From Allodiplogaster sudhausi (Eukaryota; Nematoda; Chromadorea; Rhabditida; Diplogasteridae): a stretch of DNA of 64,000 nucleotides. Every line of letters starts with the position of its first letter. Positions within the stretch are counted from its first letter, which is position 1. The DNA lies in the NCBI GenBank assembly GCA_945643635.1, contig CALZFC010000274.1, positions 851,501 through 915,500 of the forward strand. Direction: 5' to 3'. This document shows positions 10,681 to 21,689 of the stretch, in pieces. A model generated the notes under the pieces. It searched no databases. It saw only the letters and a program-made list of their open reading frames with translations, and was not told the origin of the DNA. Made by a program: the position numbers and the translations under genes.

Positions 10681-12166
10681 CCAGATTCTTTCCTTTTCTA
10701 ACCTATTCAAAAGATCAACCTTTAGCTTCGCTTTCACATTATCTCATTTGACATAATGTGCTGATCGTCATACTTTTTTTCGTTTACCACTTCGCGAAAT
10801 AGCGCAAGGTCCTGAAGCGCAGTTAACAGGAGGAGAGGGAGAGACAAATAGAGTAAGAAATAGTGTATAACATATAGAGATGCAAGAGATAAAAGGAGAT
10901 CAAAGAGAAAAGAAGAAAAATTCCCAGACACATCAAAAAATTTTCTAATGTCTGCACACATTGATAATGCTGTCTGAAGGAGGCAGCAAGAGCCAAGCTC
11001 TTTTTTCGACACCAACTCGTTCGCTGCTAGGTTCTATGCCGTAAAAGCCAGAGAACAAGGTTCGTATCCTTATCGGAAAACGCTGAAACTTCCTCCTTTC
11101 CATCTGTCAACGCTATTGCAAAAAAGATGCACTTTAAGCGAGCGACTAAGCGAGCCTTTATTCCAGTTATATACATATATATACATACATATGTGCTTTA
11201 TGTGTGAAACAGAAATGAACTAAGCGGCTTCTAGAGGATCAGTATTAACATGGGCAGCAAACATCGTTTATGTGCGATTAGTTAAGAAAAGGGAAAAATA
11301 TTCGCAAAAAATCGTTGGCTTTAAAATGTGAAAAATCTAATGGATATTTTCCTCGTTCGTTCAGATACTCTCATACAAAACCATATACAGTTGAACGGAG
11401 TACAAAAATAGGATTAGAGCAGGGATATGAGAGCAACGCTTCTCTTTAGCTCCTCTAATTGAGGTCTAGCTAACAGTTTGAACAATTGGGCGTATCTTCT
11501 TCGCCAGCCAAGTAGATTCCATGTGGCAACTGTTCTCTCTCCATCCATTTCCAATCTCCCAGCCGGTGTTCGGGTTTGTGTGTGCACAGATGCCATATGT
11601 TGCAAGAGCAATGAGGGAGATTATTGAGAGGCAGACACTGTCAAATACAATGAGAGAAAGAGCGAAAGAACGAAAGAGAATGGGATAAAGAAGCTTTCCC
11701 CTTTTAAATATTGTGAGATATGATTCGAGACATTCCTGAAAGAAGACACTTTCATCTGAGGGAAAATGTCTGCATATGCACAAATAAATGTACATAAAAT
11801 TATGGTTGTACAAATAATACTGACTAACTCATGGGAACGAAGGAATTTATACGACAAGAAGGTTGCATTCAGCAATGCGCATCGAAAAAGGCTAGAATCT
11901 TGAACGTTTCACTGTCTTGGAACTCCTCTTCTCACAATCAGAAAAAGAAAGTATGCACACAAGAAAAAAATACCATTACGAATAGTAGTCTCGTCGATGG
12001 TAAATACCATCGCCACAAAACTTGGGGGTAAATACTTTAAAACTGAGCAACTTCAAACTATTGTTTCAGATCCACTGGTCAAATACCATAAAAATGGCCG
12101 CTCCGCGTGAATTACACCTGCCGGAATGGTATTTCTGAGCTCGCGCTGGCAGCCCTCTCTCCCTCT

Positions 12167-12170
<4 letters not shown>

Positions 12171-12216
<46 letters not shown>
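12171..12216. repeat. (CT)n microsatellite
   Basis: An uninterrupted CT run of about 23 units. Confidence 0.97.
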
Positions 12217-12218
<2 letters not shown>

Positions 12219-12228
12219 GATCCAGAAC

Positions 12229-12347
12229 ATCGAACACGACTCACAAACTAGCCAATAAATCGGCTTTTGCAGCTTTCATTTGCCGTGATTAAATGAGAAT
12301 AAAAGCTGCAAAAGTTGAAAAACTGGCTAGTCTGATATGCAGAGTCG
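12229..12347. mobile_element. Short hairpin MITE
   Basis: The two halves are near-perfect inverted repeats of about 50 bases. The left half contains ACACGACTCACAAACTAGCC and CTTTTGCAGCTTTCATT; the right half contains AATAAAAGCTGCAAAAG and ACTGGCTAGT, ending in AGAGTCGTGTT. It sits inside the dispersed repeat block that lacks it at 16540-16700. Confidence 0.75.
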
Positions 12348-12815
12348 TGTTGAAGCTGTCGTCGTCGTACCTAAAAGTAGATTTGAGAATTTTGCCACCT
12401 GGTCGCGCTAATTTCTGAAAATTTTTTTTTGCTAAACTTAAGAAAAAAACATGGCTTGTTGAAATAGCAATGGCTGCGGCATCACAAGATGACGACGTTT
12501 TTTCCTGCCTTCGAGGAGCCAGCCGACACTGGCCGAACGGTTCGGTCATGTTCAATTATCATTATTAGTTTGTTTTGTATTATTATTGTTAAATGACTTT
12601 TTTTATGTATTTTAAGTTTCCCAGCCAGTTGAAGAACGAGACCATGCTCTAAAAGGATTCAATAATATTTTAGGTTTGACTTCTAGGCAATGCAATCACA
12701 TTCGCAGTTCTTATTAAATTATTATTTTTATGTATCTTTCTTTTATCAACAAAAAAGAAAGAATCATTGTTCGACTTCAATAGATTTACCATTGGTAACT
12801 ATTAAAGGATCACTC

Positions 12816-13730
12816 CGGCGAATGTTTTCGCGCCCGTTTAATAATTGGTGTTTGAAAAAAACCATCCCTTCTAAAATTCTTACAGTAATCGGGAGGGTGG
12901 AATTTTTTGGAACGCTGTGATTGTGTTGGATGTGTTCGAAATGGCAGCACAGCGCTTCCATTCGTTTTTATGTCTCTCTGTCTGCCTCTCTTGTCCACTC
13001 TCCCTCAGAGGTGGGAATGGGCCCAAAATGTTTGGGCCAGCCCGAAGTCTCGGCCCGGCCCGGCCGGAAATTTCCGGGCCCTAGAATTTTGGGCCCGGCC
13101 CGGCCCGTGGGCCCGTTTGAGCCCGATTTTCAAAAATTCTTGGGAAAAAAGTCCAACGAGTTACAATGTGTTTTAAAATTCAGAATTTTTCATGCTCCTG
13201 CTACGAACATTCATTTTAATGTATAGAAGAAAGACTTTTAGGGGTAATAATGAACAAATGAAGAAAGTTTTGCACTTATCAGTGCCACCAGTCGTTCTGA
13301 CTGGACGACATTGTGTGCTTACCGGGCCCAATCGGGCCTGCGGGCCGGCCCAACTTTTCTTGGGCCCGGCCCAGCCCGGCCCGGGCCCTTGGGAAATTGG
13401 GCCGGCCCGGCCCCCGGGCCCGCCAGGGCCGGGCCGGGCCGTTACCGGCTCTGCTCTCCCTACCAGAGTAAACAATCGATGACATTCATATCATCCCATG
13501 CCCTCTTTTTCTGCCACGCTTGGCATGGGGGGAGGGTGGCTTACCATGATCATGATGGCTTAAAGGACGATCGCGGCTGAAAATGCACCGTAATCCCGAT
13601 CAAAAACTGTTAATATTTAACAAACTTATAATTCTTTGAAACGGGACTACTTCTAATGGATGTTTCTGGCCGTTCTTCGTCGAATATGAACATAAAAAGA
13701 GAGATCTTGTATATTCGCCGGAGAGGTCTT
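12816..13730. mobile_element. CCGGCGAAT-type MITE interrupted by a hAT-like MITE
   Basis: The left end is TTAAAGGATCACTCCGGCGAA (TTAA at 12812-12815). The right end ATTCGCCGGAGAGGTCTTTTG is its inverted relative. Without the nested element the insert is about 460 bp. No protein is encoded. The pairing of ends is inferred from sequence, since the right TTAA is degraded. Confidence 0.5.
13006..13453. mobile_element. hAT-type MITE rich in GGGCCCGGCCC, with perfect 8-bp TSD
   Basis: The element begins CAGAGGTGGGAATGGG and ends with the complement of CAGAGCCGGTAACGG. It is flanked on both sides by CTCTCCCT (12998-13005 and 13454-13461). CAGAG...-type ends and 8-bp target duplications are hallmarks of hAT transposons. 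Both ends carry long GC-only runs (GGGCCCGGCCCGG) around an AT-rich centre with no transposase, so it is non-autonomous. It is the most GC-rich stretch of the window. Confidence 0.92.
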
Positions 13731-13892
13731 TTGAAGGGAAGTGTTCTCATAGAGGGAGTGGTGCTATATTTCAATGGCGTTATCAAAGTAGTGGGGTTTC
13801 CGTGAGAGGGAGGGGGTTCTAATAAAAAGGAGTTCAAATAGATAAAGTACGGCATTCGACCGATTATTCGTCCATTTCCTATTTATTTAGAC

Positions 13893-15800
13893 TTAAGCAA
13901 CAGCTGGTACGGAGACGACTGGAGTCGATACGCTCACCGTGCTGTAGCATTTGCAGCGGAAGATGCACAACGCAACCTTACGAACTAGGCCAACTGCGAA
14001 CGTGCGATAACTGGTGTTTGTCATGATTATGGTCAGTGACTGCACTGAGGAGTGAAGCGAGTACATGGCCATGGCGGCAGCAGCGAAAGCTGCAAAAGAA
14101 CACCAGTCATCGGAAGGGAGATTCTCATGGCAAATCATTGATCGAATCGTTTCCGACCGTTATTTCTCGGCTTCCACGCTACGATCTCAGCGAGCGAGAA
14201 GTGGGACGCACAAAAATACAGCAGGCACGCACGCCTGAAGGCGTTGTAAACTTTGTTCAAGATGGCTCCTTGATTTTTGGTCAAATGAATATTGGTCCCC
14301 TGATTTTGGCTTCAGGTTCCCATTAATCATTTGACCAAAAATCAGGTCACCGTTCTAGATATGAATGAATAAATGTTAAATACGCAATTTTGTGGAGCTC
14401 TCTCTTTTCCTTGTAGTACCTTCCAATATGCACGCCCATTGTAGCATCCGGCGGACATTCCATCCATGATTTACGGTCCCAATTCTTGTTTAGTGTTTAC
14501 AATTTCAGTGAAGAAAATCTGTCATGACTCCTTAGTTATTTCGATCGCAATAGACAAGAGCGAACCGTCGCGATGAGACTGTAGAAAAGACGCTTCTGAA
14601 GTGCAAGTCTGTTGGCTGGCATATTAACGATGGAAGTGGACGACGATATGATGTAGTAAATGTGGGCGCTCATTGCAATGAGCATTCCGGCGAACACGAT
14701 GAATGTCAGGGTCGCGACAGCTAAATGCACGTTTATTACCAAAAACGGGCACACACGTATTTCCCACTCTATTATTTACAGATAAATGCAAAAGTGTTCA
14801 CCGTTTACGATGGCTCCGGGCGTTAACTCCGTGCAAATGAATTGAGTCACTTCATAGTCGTTAAGGTTTTGAAACCCCTTCAAGAAACGACGCATTGAAA
14901 TGACATGAAAAATGCTGCGCAAAGGTTATCTCTATAAATAAAAGAGAACAAGTTACATATTATTAAGTTGTACTAACAACATCTGTTGCCAATTTCTCAG
15001 GTGAGAGTGGATTCGAAATAAATCGTGAATAAACCAGTTAAACTCGTAAGAAACCCAGAATTAATGCATGTTGAATGAATATCACTGCACGTGGGAGCTG
15101 CCAACGAGAATCCGGCAGTTGAAGATGCTCAATTCAGCAGGTTTCCTAATGTTTTCAAAAAATACCTTTTGAATAAATTTTTTGTTTGCAATTACAGAAG
15201 CGACAGAATACGCATTACATTAAGTTTGAACTCTAGCCAATCAAGTGCGGGCTAAGGAGTTGCCTTGCTTACTTGGTGTCGGTAGATGAAGCAGTCCAAT
15301 AGAATGACGGAGCAAGCAAAGCGTGAATAACCGCTGATTGTCTGAAGGGATAAGCCCATATAATATTTATCGACATCAAAAAAATGCCATGATGTCTTGG
15401 CCTTTCAATAAAGGAAAGCGTACCGATCTCCAGAAAGTCACTTCAAAGGAGGCAGGGACGCCGAATAAACTATCGTAGTAAATACAGCTGTATGGCCAGA
15501 GGAAAGTAGTGCGGGAGAACAGATCGAACGAAATGTCGCTGATTATTTCACAAAGCTGAGGTAAGAAAGAACAAAAATCGATATTGATGAACTAAGCTTC
15601 ATTTTTTAAAGTAAATATATATATATATATATATTTATTTATTTATTTATTTATACAAACTCTCTTACAGAAACTGACCACAATGGCGACTAGAAGAAAA
15701 CGATAGGTGCCCATGCTTGGGTCGCTGTGTCTTAGGATGGCAACGGCGGCGAGGAGAGACCGACGCTGCCGCAGCAGATGGCCGAGTGCACAACGCGCAG
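13893..15800 (-). CDS. Nematode serpentine receptor, srh-like (possibly incomplete)
   Basis: Minus-strand exons with good splice sites: about 15669-15790 (HSDPSMGTYRFLLVAIVVSF, like the srh P.SMG.Y...L helix 2), 15424-15555 (LCEIISDISFDLFSRTTFLW), 15273-15341 (SGYSRFACSVILLDCFIYRH), about 14809-14880 (NLNDYEVTQFICTELTPGA), 14566-14720 (VATLTFIVFAGMLIAMSAHI, then LALQKRLFYSLIAT, the srh LQK.ff.al motif) and 13893-14089 (MYSLHSSVQSLTIIMTNTSYRTF, helix 7 and tail). It acts at the plasma membrane, probably as a chemoreceptor. I could not find the exon for helix 6 between 14090 and 14565 or a clear start, so truncation or pseudogenisation is possible. Confidence 0.6.
14270..14346. repeat. Inverted repeat in the receptor intron
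   Basis: TGATTTTTGGTCAAATGAAT and ATCATTTGACCAAAAATCAGG form a hairpin around a short loop. It lies where the helix-6 exon of the srh-like receptor would be expected. Confidence 0.75.
15616..15654. repeat. (TA)n(TTTA)n microsatellite
   Basis: A TATATA run followed by TTTA units, in an intron of the srh-like receptor. Confidence 0.95.
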
Positions 15801-16309
15801 TACGCGCATCAGAGAGTGCGGAAAGTCATGACCTTGCACTGGAGTCGACGGGAACCCTCCCATATGAAAATCTGCAAAATTTCGAAAGACACCAGAAGAA
15901 GTTACCTGCGCCGCACAGCAACAAGTTACGACTTTTTTGCTCAGAATCTCACGGAAGAAAATTATCCTTTTTCGTGTGATCAATGAGCCATACTTACCCG
16001 GTGTACTTTGAAGTGTTACTTTCAAACTATTGAAAACTGTTAAAGGTAGACAATGAAATCGGTATAGGGATATTGGCCGGTTCACTCCCACTGTTCATCT
16101 GATGGGCTTTTCAGGACGAGTGTGACCCTTACATATGTTCGATATCACGCTCGAATTTCGAGAACAAGAAGGTTTCGCTGTTTAGAAGTAGAAGAATGTC
16201 TAGAAATGAAAATCTTTAAAAAAAAATGACACAAAAGCAAAAAAAAACTCAAATGTAAAAACATCAGAACGAATTTATGTCAGAAATAGAGAGCTTTGCC
16301 ATTTGAATA

Positions 16310-16850
16310 ATGTTAGACAAGATTTCAGACTTTCATGAAAGAAAACAACCTTCATCTAAGGGAAAATGCCAGAATATGCACAAATATATATATGTACATA
16401 AAAACTATGATTGAACAAATAGTTCTGACGAACTCGCGGGAAGGAAGGACTTTATCAGACAGGAAGGTTGCTGTCAGCAATGCGCATGTAAAAAAGGCGA
16501 AAATCGTGAACTTTTCATTGTCTAGGAACTTCGCTTCTCAGAATCAGGAAAAAAGGATGGGAAGAAGGCGATGAATATATCAGTGCGCAGAGAAACGCTA
16601 GTCGGCAACCTCTCGCAGTTTGTATATGCATTTCTATGATTTCTAATGCATAAATATTTTGTCGCTAATGTCTGCAAAAAAAAGATTTTTTTATTTAAAA
16701 ATTTGCAAAAACGATGGCTTGTTGAAATAGCAATGGCAGCAGCAACACAAGAAGTCGCGGTTGTCTCGTGTCTTCGAGGAGCACTAAGCGAGCCGACACT
16801 GGCCGAAAGGTTGTGTCATGTTCTATTATCATTATTCATTTATTATTATT
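16310..16850. repeat. Dispersed repeat block, copy 2
   Basis: Collinear with 11700-12560 but without the CT tract and hairpin MITE. No intact gene is visible; an ATT/TTA-rich stretch follows at 16825-16885. Confidence 0.75.
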
Positions 16851-17089
16851 ATTATTCTTATTATTGTTATTATTGTTATTGCTATTTTGTGGGTATTAAG
16901 CTTCCCAGGCACTCAAAAATAATGTTCTGAAATTAATCAATTATAATTATGTTTCATTTCTTGGCAATGCAATCGCAAACCGCTGCTCTCATTAAATTAT
17001 TGCGTTTTTTAATGTATTTTTCATCGCCTTAAAAAATTTTTTGAATAACATTTATTTACATAAAAAAATATAAATAAATAAACTCTCCG

Positions 17090-20000
17090 TGACGCTGCCC
17101 GACGTGGCGCTCTCATCGATCGGGCTCGCGCTCAATCTGCTGCTGCTGCGCGTCATTCTGGGTAGCGGCCTCTTCGAGCCGCACATCCGCCGCCAGTTCT
17201 ACAGCGTCATCTGCAGCAGTCTCTGTTAGAAACGGAGGAGAATAAGTTATCGCGGTGGTAGCATTAACATGGACATGTATTGTTCCATGTAATCCCATAG
17301 GAGGGACGAGAAAAAATAAAAGGACAAACGAATATTGTAATTCTATATGTGAAACAAGTTATAATTAATAAATAAATAAAGAATCTGCAGAAGGAATAAG
17401 TCTATCGCCTATCTCAAATCTTTGTAATACTGGAATAGAACAATATCGACTTAAGAAAGCCAATCTGAGAGGTTCGAGCAGACTTATGTAGCACCCTACA
17501 GAGATCCCAAAAAAATTGTTCCAAAAATTTTTTTCTGTTATTTCACCATGGATATGTGAACCCGAAAAAACTAAAATGATCATAACTTTGTTCGTTGTTG
17601 AGATATACTAATTTTGAACTGTTTATTCAATTCCAAATGGCGCATTTTTCGGCCGCCGAGGCACCGTGCAAGCGCATTCATCGATCCATAACTGCGCTCA
17701 ATGTCAATATGATAAAATCGTAAGTATACCACCTTAGAGCTCTCACGGAGATCTTCAAATGTTACATACATTATTTTATTGAAAAGTTTCAATTTATATG
17801 GGAAATTTCATTATGTACAAATTGAAGGTTTAAAAAACTACTTTAAAAACATTTTCTCCTGTCGAAACATACATCATAAGAAAGAGGATGAAATTTGCTA
17901 CAAGATGAACCTCTCTCAATGGAATTCCATGCATACGATTCTTTTGTTATAAATCATAAAAGTAGAAACAGTAGCGTCGCTGTCATTTTGCCCAAGAATT
18001 CACATTTTAGGTTATTCGGATTAGAATATTCCAAATTCGAATTAGAATATTCCAATCCTTTTTTCTACAGTTTTCCCATAAGGCCTTGTAATTCTACTCT
18101 TATGGCTTATAACAAAAGATCGTATGCATGGAATTCCATTGAAAGGGGTTCATCTTTGTAGTAACTTTTATCCTCTTTCTTATGATGTATGTTTTGACAG
18201 GAGAAAATGCTCTAAAGTAGATTTTTAATCCTTCTAATTGTACAGAACGAAATTTTCCATAGAAATTGAAACTTTTCAATAAAAGTATGTATGTAACATT
18301 TGAAGATCTCCGTGAGAGCTCTTAGATGATATACTTACGATTTTATAATATTGACATTGAGCGCAGTTATGGATCGATGAATGCGCTTGCGCGGTGCCTC
18401 GGCGGCCAAAAAATGCGCCATTTTGACCGACTCACGCGCTTCAAGTCAAAATGTTGTAAAATTGGGGACCGGATTTCTGAATGAAATGTATCTAATTAGG
18501 GGTAACAAAGGTCGCTCTTTCACGCGGTGCTTTCAGCTTTTTGACATGGGGGGGGGGTTTTATGGCCCAATCGCACCACTCGAAATATTAAAATGCCAAA
18601 ATGAGGCCTTTAATGAAATATTTTTAAAAAATGATTAACAAGAGTTTTGTGCGCCTTTCAATTTGAAATTGAATAAACAGTTCAAAATTAATATATCTCA
18701 ACAACAAAAAAAGTTATGCTCATTTGAGTTTTTTCGGGTTTTCGGTGCATATCCATGGTGAAATAACAGAAAAAAATTTTTGGAACCATTTTTTTTTGGG
18801 ATCTCTGTAGGGTGCTACATAAGCCATTAGAAGGAATAAAAAATTAAAAAAATTATTTTGTTCCAGACATGCCCGTGCTCGAGTCTCTCAGATTGGCTCT
18901 CTTAAAAATTCATTCCAATGGTTTTGATATGCCAATCAATAAATTAAATTTTGTTCCATAAACTGATATTTTAAAAGACGAAGCAATTCGCAGTGTACAA
19001 TCTCGAGGAGCTCTTCGTCTTCGTTCCCGTCACTTTGATCTTTCGTCACAGCATCTCTGACCATTTGCTTGTTGCGATCTCTACGCCAGATACAATTTTT
19101 TTACCTGGTTGGCCACTTGTGTTTTGTAGACTATAATACAATAATTATCCTTAAAAATTGCCATAAAATTTTTGTGACTTTTGAAAACAATCATTTCGAA
19201 AAAATAATAATTTTTATTTGGTATTTTTGTGTTGTTTTATTTTAAGAAAAGAGAAAATTTTCTTAAATTCTTTGTTGGAAGCAACCTTGATATATCTGTG
19301 TTTCAGACAACCCTCTACATAACGCTGGCCATAAGTATAGATCGAGTGCTCGTCTTCATATTTCCTAATGTTGGGAATTTATTATTTTTAAGAAATTCAA
19401 CCTTCGCAGTCAATGATGTTTACTTGAACGCAAAAAGGCAATTGTGAGAAAGTCAACCTTTCAGTTTTTTTCTTATTCACTCTGTTTTTATCGTCTATTA
19501 CTTTAAAAAAAAATTTATTGTGCTCATCGTTCATGAGAACATTATGGCAAATCACCCAATAGACCACTTTCCCATTCTCCCGAATTGCACTTGATGTTTC
19601 GTAACCATAAGAAACGACTATTAATAGATACACTTTGGACGCTAACAAGATGTAAACTGTATATAAACTGTATACGAGTAAAGTAATATGCAATTGTAGA
19701 GGCATAATTTCCCATACATATGCCTTACAGAAAATGTAATAGAAAGAGAAATGCTAAAAGCCCAGTAGTAAGCGCATTTAAAATTTAAATAAAAGAAGAC
19801 AATAATTTGCCTTTATACATTGTTTTACTAATTATAAGGTACCTTTTTTAATGATATTCTTTCCAGTTGTATCGCCGCCTTCCTCGCAGCGCGCAATGGC
19901 TGCTCGTGCTCTTCTCCGTCTTCGTCACGCTCTACAGCACCTTTCTTGGCTGCTACAAACGGATCAACGTCTTTCTCCTTCGCTACACCTATGATTGCTC

Positions 20001-21290
20001 GTTGGACAGGCCTTTTTGAAAATATTCCCCTTTTTGTCAATTGGATAATTTTACTCTGCCTAAGGATCTACAAAAAATAGCCCACGAAAAGGAGGTGGAA
20101 GTATCATAAGGATTCTGTAAAGAAGCCTTAAAGGAGACCACAAGGGAAAAACTCCTAAAACGATTCGCGGCCCGATAGCTAAAAAGTACGAAATGGAGCT
20201 ACTGCATCTCGCCTCTCTTCCCAGAAACTTGTGGTATGGACAACGGGGCACGTGAGCCTATATTAAGAAAAACTCGGCCAATGTAGGTTGCGCAAACCAT
20301 ATGTATAAATTTCACTGGCAACTGTTGAATGGCCTCGCCACGGTGTGGTTCTACCTATTTTTTTTTTTGAAAATGGCGGGAAGATAAAATATTCGCGAAT
20401 TCAAAGTAGAGAATGCTGTTAATTTCCTCATTGCAGAGAGATTTTTGCGACTTCGGGACACTTGCAATCTAAGGTTCTAGCTCAAGCCGACCAAATAAGT
20501 CGAAAAAACTAGACACTCTTAAATTCGCTTTACCATTAGATCTCCTTTAATCTGAATGATTACCGAAAAATTTTCAAATTGGCGCGGCCTTCCGTATTTT
20601 CATGGTGCGGGTTTATGCGACGTGCTAAACAGCACAGGCGAGAACACAGAGGATAAACCCGGCAATTCAAGCTGCATTAATTATCCTTCGATGGTTCTCT
20701 TCCTTTAACTCTCATGGCCAGGGACTGCTCGCCGTACACGTGGTTCCTGTTGCTGCAACTGTGCTGACCTTTGTCGCGTACGCCGCAGTCTACGGCCGGC
20801 TGATGTACTTTGCCGCCGCTCGACCGCAATCTGTCGAACTCGCAGTGGTTTAGTCATTCTACCTATTTAAGGAAGAGAATTAATCAACCATTATTATTAT
20901 TGTGTCGAACTTCACAGAGTTCGTCAGTTGTATTAGGAAATGCAAGGAACGTGAATAATATTGATTACAAGCAATTGCTGAGTTCGCTTGCAATTCACAT
21001 AGTATGTCGAGTTATTCACACATCATGTACTATTGTTTGAATATTATGAGTTATTTGATTTATCTTATTTCTTTGTTAATTAATTAATTTCTTTCCTTTC
21101 TTCCAGCTCGCCCAGTTTACCGTTCTCTCTGCGACTCCAGTGCTCAATGTGCTCTTTTTCAATCTCTCCACCAGATTCGTCGATGACGTCATCACGGCAT
21201 CGCTTCTCGTCAAGTTGTCTGGAACTCTTGACGCGTGCGCAACGCCCCTCTCCATGATCGCATTTCAGCCAAGGGTTTCATTTTACTAGA
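17090..21290 (+). CDS. Seven-helix receptor, nematode chemoreceptor-like, class uncertain
   Basis: Exon-like blocks on the plus strand: about 17092-17218 (LPDVALSSIGLALNLLLLRV, helix 1), about 18869-18960 (PVLESLRLALL), about 19306-19390 (TLYITLAISIDRVLVFIFP, an end-of-helix-3 DR-type motif), 19866-20019 (RSAQWLLVLFSVFVTLYSTF, helix 4), about 20724-20850 (VHVVPVAATVLTFVAYAAVY, helix 5) and 21107-21289 (SLLVKLSGTLDACATPLSMI, helix 7). The ISIDRVL.(I/F)FP motif fits srbc/srsx-type receptors, but I cannot fix the class. A 1.34-kb foldback element and a MITE lie in its introns. Helix 2 is not obvious and exon joins were not all verified, so it may be decayed. Confidence 0.5.
17483..18823. mobile_element. 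Foldback transposon with long inverted arms
   Basis: Both ends read CTTATGTAGCACCCTACAGA inward, continuing as AGATCCCAAAAAAA. The left arm (17483 to about 18030) and right arm (about 18060-18823) are inverted copies that include the CCGCCGAGGCACCG block (17655 and 18396), the GAGCTCTCACGGAGATCTTC block and ATGGAATTCCATGC (17920 and 18128). The right arm has about 235 extra bases (18425-18660). It has no coding capacity and no clear target duplication. It sits between two exons of the receptor gene. Confidence 0.88.
20551..20703. mobile_element. MITE family A, degenerate copy
   Basis: Bounded by TTAA (20547-20550, 20704-20707). It shares TACCGAAAAATTTTC, GGGTTTATGCGACGTGCTA and the AATTCAAGCTGCATTAA block with the copy at 40197-40398. 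Ends are mutated. Confidence 0.65.
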
Positions 21291-21689
21291 TATATTTTGT
21301 TCAAACGTGCATGGTATATATGTATAATTTTTTTATAAATATATATAATTTGTTATAAATATATATATTTGAAATATGAGTAAAAAATAAATAAATATTT
21401 ATTTATTTATTTACTCATGCTTAGTTCCAGTCCCCAGTACGGGTGCTTTAATACTTGAATATATATTTGTTTTATTCTTATTTTTTCAAACAGATTTTGT
21501 TCACCCTTTTAGTTACGACACCATATGTTTCGGCGGTTTAAAAGGGTCAATCAGCAGCTGTCACTTGCATAGCTTCGAACGCGGCTTAATTTTTGAAAGA
21601 GTCGTACCAATTCATGCTGACTCGTCGCATAATTTGTGTACGCTTTTTTCCTCTAGATTACTCTTCGGTTATTGAGTTTTCGTTTAAAT

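Larger units (their letters stand above)
11700..12560. repeat. Dispersed repeat block, copy 1
   Basis: Two stretches, about 11720-11960 and 12440-12570, match 16325-16540 and 16705-16840 in the same order. Examples are GGGAAAATGTCTGCATATGC against GGGAAAATGCCAGAATATGC, and ATGGCTTGTTGAAATAGCAATGG in both. The copy here holds an extra roughly 450 bp containing a CT tract and a hairpin element. No coding sequence is kept. Confidence 0.75.

Noticed and set aside
13173..13580. Pro/Gly/Ala/Arg-rich frames at 13.0-13.6 kb
   Set aside because: They lie on the GGGCCCGGCCC repeats of the hAT MITE and are open on both strands because of composition.
18381..18638. An 85-codon frame in the foldback element
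   Set aside because: It lies in one inverted arm plus its insertion, has no homology I recognise and is not kept in the other arm.
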